DNA of 64,000 bases from Cunninghamia lanceolata. Its lineage: Eukaryota > Streptophyta > Pinopsida > Cupressales > Cupressaceae. A program made the translations under genes and the position numbers. This document shows positions 61,491-64,000 of the stretch, piece by piece; positions within the stretch are counted from its first letter, which is position 1, and each line of letters begins with the position of its first letter. The notes under the pieces are model-generated. The model was not told the DNA's origin and made no database searches. It worked only from the letters and a program-made list of their open reading frames with translations. The DNA lies in the NCBI GenBank assembly GCA_027924645.1, contig BSBN01000233.1:5784501-5848500 (forward strand). Direction: 5' to 3'.

Positions 61491-62372
61491 TTGCTACAGT
61501 TTAAGGCTGAGCGTGACTATGATTTTCCAAGCCACAAAGAAGGTCAGGCATGTTACTTTATGCTAGATTATCCAAAGGCTGATTATGCTGATATGCTTGA
61601 GGAGCTTCCATGCTTTATTAAAAATAACGAGAAGACTGAACATGGGCAAGCACAAATTGAAGATTTGTTCTTTATTATCCAGTAGGGATATCAACTTCTT
61701 GGTGGGTAGGTTTTCTCTTTTGAACATGTACATAGCTCATTTTCTAAGCCTAAATCAGAATATCATGAGCATTTTGTTCATAAGGTGCAGGCAACCATAT
61801 TTATAGTGGAATTACATGAGCTAGAGTATTCAAGTCAGCAAGAGGAGGAATGCAGCCATGATGACATTATATCAATATTCTTGGTTTCCTTGAAGGAGGA
61901 AGGAGAAAACCATGAGGTCCCAAGCCAGCTGTTTTACACACAAAAGCAACATGAGAGTCAAATGGAGGACACTATCTTACCAAATGAAGAGCAAGGAGAG
62001 AAAGAATCAGAGCAGAGACATGAAATCAATCATCATGATTTGCATGTCATTTCAAGGGGATGCCCAATCAGGCATCTAGCCCAACTGGAGACACGTCAGG
62101 AGGAGTCACCACTTGTCATGCTTACCTCTAAGCATGAAGTTGAGTATCAAAATGAGTGGGATCATCCTTCTTACTCATCACAAGCCAGCAACATCAGCAA
62201 TCAGTCCAGGTGGATAGGTGAGTTTATCTCCACTTTGAGGGGGGTGTTTTATCAATTTGTCATATGTACATTTCCCCCTTACCTCTTTTTTACTGCCCAC
62301 ATGCACGAAAAACATTGTAAATTGTTAAGGAAGGGTAGTTATTTTCAAGAACCAGTTAACAGATTTGTTTAA
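61491..62372 (+). pseudogene. Element H second frame, unknown
   Basis: Open runs 61491-61685 (AERDYDFPSHKEGQACYFML, then DYPKADYADMLEELPCFIKN) and 61785-62372 (about 195 codons) are separated by a stop and a frame change. The longer run is Glu/Gln/His-rich (SSQQEEECSHDDI, EEQGEKESEQRHEINHHDLH). It ends in a hydrophobic stretch, GVFYQFVICTFPPYLFFTAH, which could be a membrane span. That stretch overlaps the purine tract at 62236-62244, so it may be non-coding. Family not recognised. Confidence 0.35.
62236..62244 (+). promoter_or_regulatory. Polypurine-tract-like run inside element H
   Basis: TTGAGGGGGG followed by TGTTTTATC. It looks like a PPT/LTR start but lies 377 bp before the repeat boundary at 62622. 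It may be the true 3' LTR start if the left LTR lost its first about 377 bp. Confidence 0.4.
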
Positions 62373-62621
62373 GGTCATGTCTAATTGGTTAGTTTAGGAT
62401 TAGAGTAGGTTTCATTTCTGCTTTAGTTTTCCCTATTCCTAAGTGCTTCTGCACAGGCTGCATTGTCATTAGGAGAATGCAGGCCCTTTCCCCTTTTTTG
62501 TGTGTTTTGGAGGTAGTTTCTAGTTTTCTAGCATGTTTTAGGCTTGACCCCATGCCCAATGGATGCTTAAGGCCACTAATTATTTATTTAGCAGGCAAAC
62601 ATCCCATAGAGGTTGCCAAAT
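62373..62621 (+). other. Sequence before the element H right repeat
   Basis: About 250 bp of T-rich sequence with no frame. It has no match in front of the left repeat copy. Confidence 0.4.
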
Positions 62622-63637
62622 TGTTGACCCATTTTTTCCTCTGACCAGAGCCAAACAATCAACCTGGTATTTTCCTTGAGAATCCTTTAGAAAATGTTCC
62701 TATAAATCTTAAAGTGCCAAATTTCCCAGAAGTCTTTCCTAAAAAAAACCTTACCATTGGAAAGAGCTTGAAAAAATAGGTAGGTTTACTTTTTACATCA
62801 CCCTAAAATTTGGCCAAATAAAGAAGTTATTGATGGTCAAAGTTTCAGTCAACATATAGTTCAAATGTACATTTGGCGGGCTTGCAAATCCCTATCGGCC
62901 TTAGAAAATATTGAGAAAAGTGAGTTTTATACATTTTTTGAATGTATATTGAGCCAAGGAAATGCATATACAAAGGGGGAATCTTTTGTAGATTCCCAGA
63001 ATATTCCTGGTTTGTATATCCGGTTGCATAAAAATATACAAGGATGGAATGTATATTTGTCTTGTATATTCGCATGTACAAGTGAAATATACAAAGAAAT
63101 ATGCATGGAATATATACAAGGCCAGTGGACATACATGTGCTACAGTGGAATGTATATCGAGTTTGTATATTTGCATATACAACTCAATATACAATGAAAA
63201 TTACACAAGGCCGATCTATATGCATCAGGAAGAGTGTAATGTATATTAGCAGGTTGCTACAGTGGCTTGTATATTTGTGCTTGTATGTTTGCACATACAA
63301 GTGAAATATACAAAGAAAAGATACAAGGAAATATGCAACGGCTGATATACAAGTGAAGATACCTTTGCTATAGTGGCTTGTATATGTGAGTTTTTGTTTG
63401 CACATACAATCAAAATATACAAAGGTTTACATATAAGCCAGACCCAACCCACCAGTAAAAGTGCTTCATAAACTTTTCGGGTCCGCCTTGTATATTTGGC
63501 GTTTGTATATCATGTGATATACAAAGTTGACATACATTGCAACATCAGGCCAGATTTCAAAGCGGTCTTCAACCTGCTTCATAAAATTTTTGGGTCTGCC
63601 TTGTATAAGCTGTGATTGTATATTGTGATATACAAAT
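62622..63637 (+). repeat. Element H 3' LTR, first 1016 bp
   Basis: Matches 57214-58227 with scattered substitutions through GATATACAAAT, then stops at TGTAGACACCC. It includes six of the palindrome modules. Confidence 0.8.
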
Positions 63638-64000
63638 TGTAGACACCCAAAATTGTCCCAACTTTGTCCATGTCTAGCAACACCTTGTTAAACATTATCT
63701 TAGACATCTTGTAGCATTTTGTCCTAATTTCCCTAATCCATTAAGCTAATTAATTAAATAAGTTTTATTTATTTAATTAAAATCCCCATCTTTATCCTAC
63801 TTAGCCAATTAATTAAATAAATTTATTTATTTAATTAATTTCACATGCATAATCCCATTTATCTTATCCCCATCCCAATTAATTAAATAAATTTTATTTA
63901 TTTAATTAATTTCCACATCATATCTTATCCCATCCTATTCATTTATCCTATTAATTAAATAAATTTTATTTATTTAATTAATATCCAACTCATATTTCAA
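63638..64000 (+). repeat. Second G-type LTR, start, running off the window
   Basis: TGTAGACACCCAAAATTG begins exactly where the element H match ends. It corresponds to the minus-strand LTR start at 56733. No polypurine tract precedes it, so it is a 5' LTR or a solo LTR inserted into H. Confidence 0.65.
63748..63983. repeat. Four AT-only near-palindromes at about 70-bp spacing
   Basis: TTAATTAAATAAA-TTTTATTTATTTAATTAA occurs at about 63748-63782, 63807-63842, 63877-63912 and 63951-63983, separated by CATCCC/CATATC-type spacers of about 35-40 bp. Each can fold on itself. Confidence 0.8.

Larger units (their letters stand above)
57214..63637 (+). mobile_element. Element H: long-LTR retroelement without recognisable pol
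   Basis: A direct repeat (57214-58227 and 62622-63637, about 1015 bp each, highly similar) starts TGTTGACCC in both copies, and the flanks differ right up to that point. The left copy continues to 59880, where AACAAC meets a primer-site-like TTTTGGCAAGCCC. The LTR is then about 2.67 kb. The interior (59881-62621, about 2.7 kb) holds a gag-like frame and no RT or integrase trace, so H looks non-autonomous. The right LTR is cut after 1016 bp by another LTR at 63638. Confidence 0.65.

Overview
The window looks like intergenic DNA of a large seed-plant genome, most likely a gymnosperm. The reasons are AT-rich sequence, no intact host gene, and a layered nest of LTR retrotransposons of both Ty1/Copia and Ty3/Gypsy superfamilies with long LTRs (about 0.9 to 2.7 kb). 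The gymnosperm assignment is an inference from repeat style. I recognised no host gene, rRNA, tRNA or CRISPR array. Every coding trace I could identify belongs to a retroelement, and all are broken to some degree.

Layout. 1-12835: element A, a Gypsy-type element whose 5' LTR is cut by the window start. It has a non-standard primer site, a leader with diverged tandem repeats, and a gag-pro-like reading frame with no reverse transcriptase or integrase. Copia element C (2015-9207, minus) splits its protease. 13010-20646: element B, a nearly intact chromovirus (gag, protease, RT, RNase H, integrase, chromodomain) in one frame with three in-frame stops. It sits inside repeat family E, copy 1. 20652-28730: mostly unassigned AT-rich DNA with a minus-strand element boundary near 22112-22132 and a minus-strand Gypsy protease relic at about 27.7-28.5 kb. 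28737-30100: a solo LTR with a perfect 5-bp target duplication, placed between that protease relic and a gag zinc-knuckle relic (30106-30720). 30857-31700: family E copy 2, inverted relative to copy 1. 31783-33230: a truncated Copia element J whose second LTR fragment ends in a 145-bp CT microsatellite. 33231-36825: mostly unassigned. 36826-about 41098: a Gypsy integrase relic followed by a long degenerate extra reading frame and a polypurine tract.

41099-64000 is a nest at least three levels deep. A minus-strand LTR (G; start at 56733, polypurine tract at 56735-56750) is split by Copia element F (41766-55831, plus, TSD CAAAT), which landed 17 bp from G's TATA box. F's own 5' LTR is split by Copia element D (41894-48921, minus, TSD AATTA). 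The internal part of G is followed by element H (57214 onward). H has a very long LTR rich in imperfect palindromes and an unfamiliar degenerate gag-like region. H's 3' LTR is in turn interrupted at 63638 by a second G-type LTR that runs off the window.

The elements do not work together as a pathway; the window records successive insertion and decay. By-eye LTR divergence over sampled stretches suggests B is youngest (about 3%), then D (about 5%), F (about 8%) and C (about 9%). This agrees with D lying inside F. These percentages are rough counts, not alignments.
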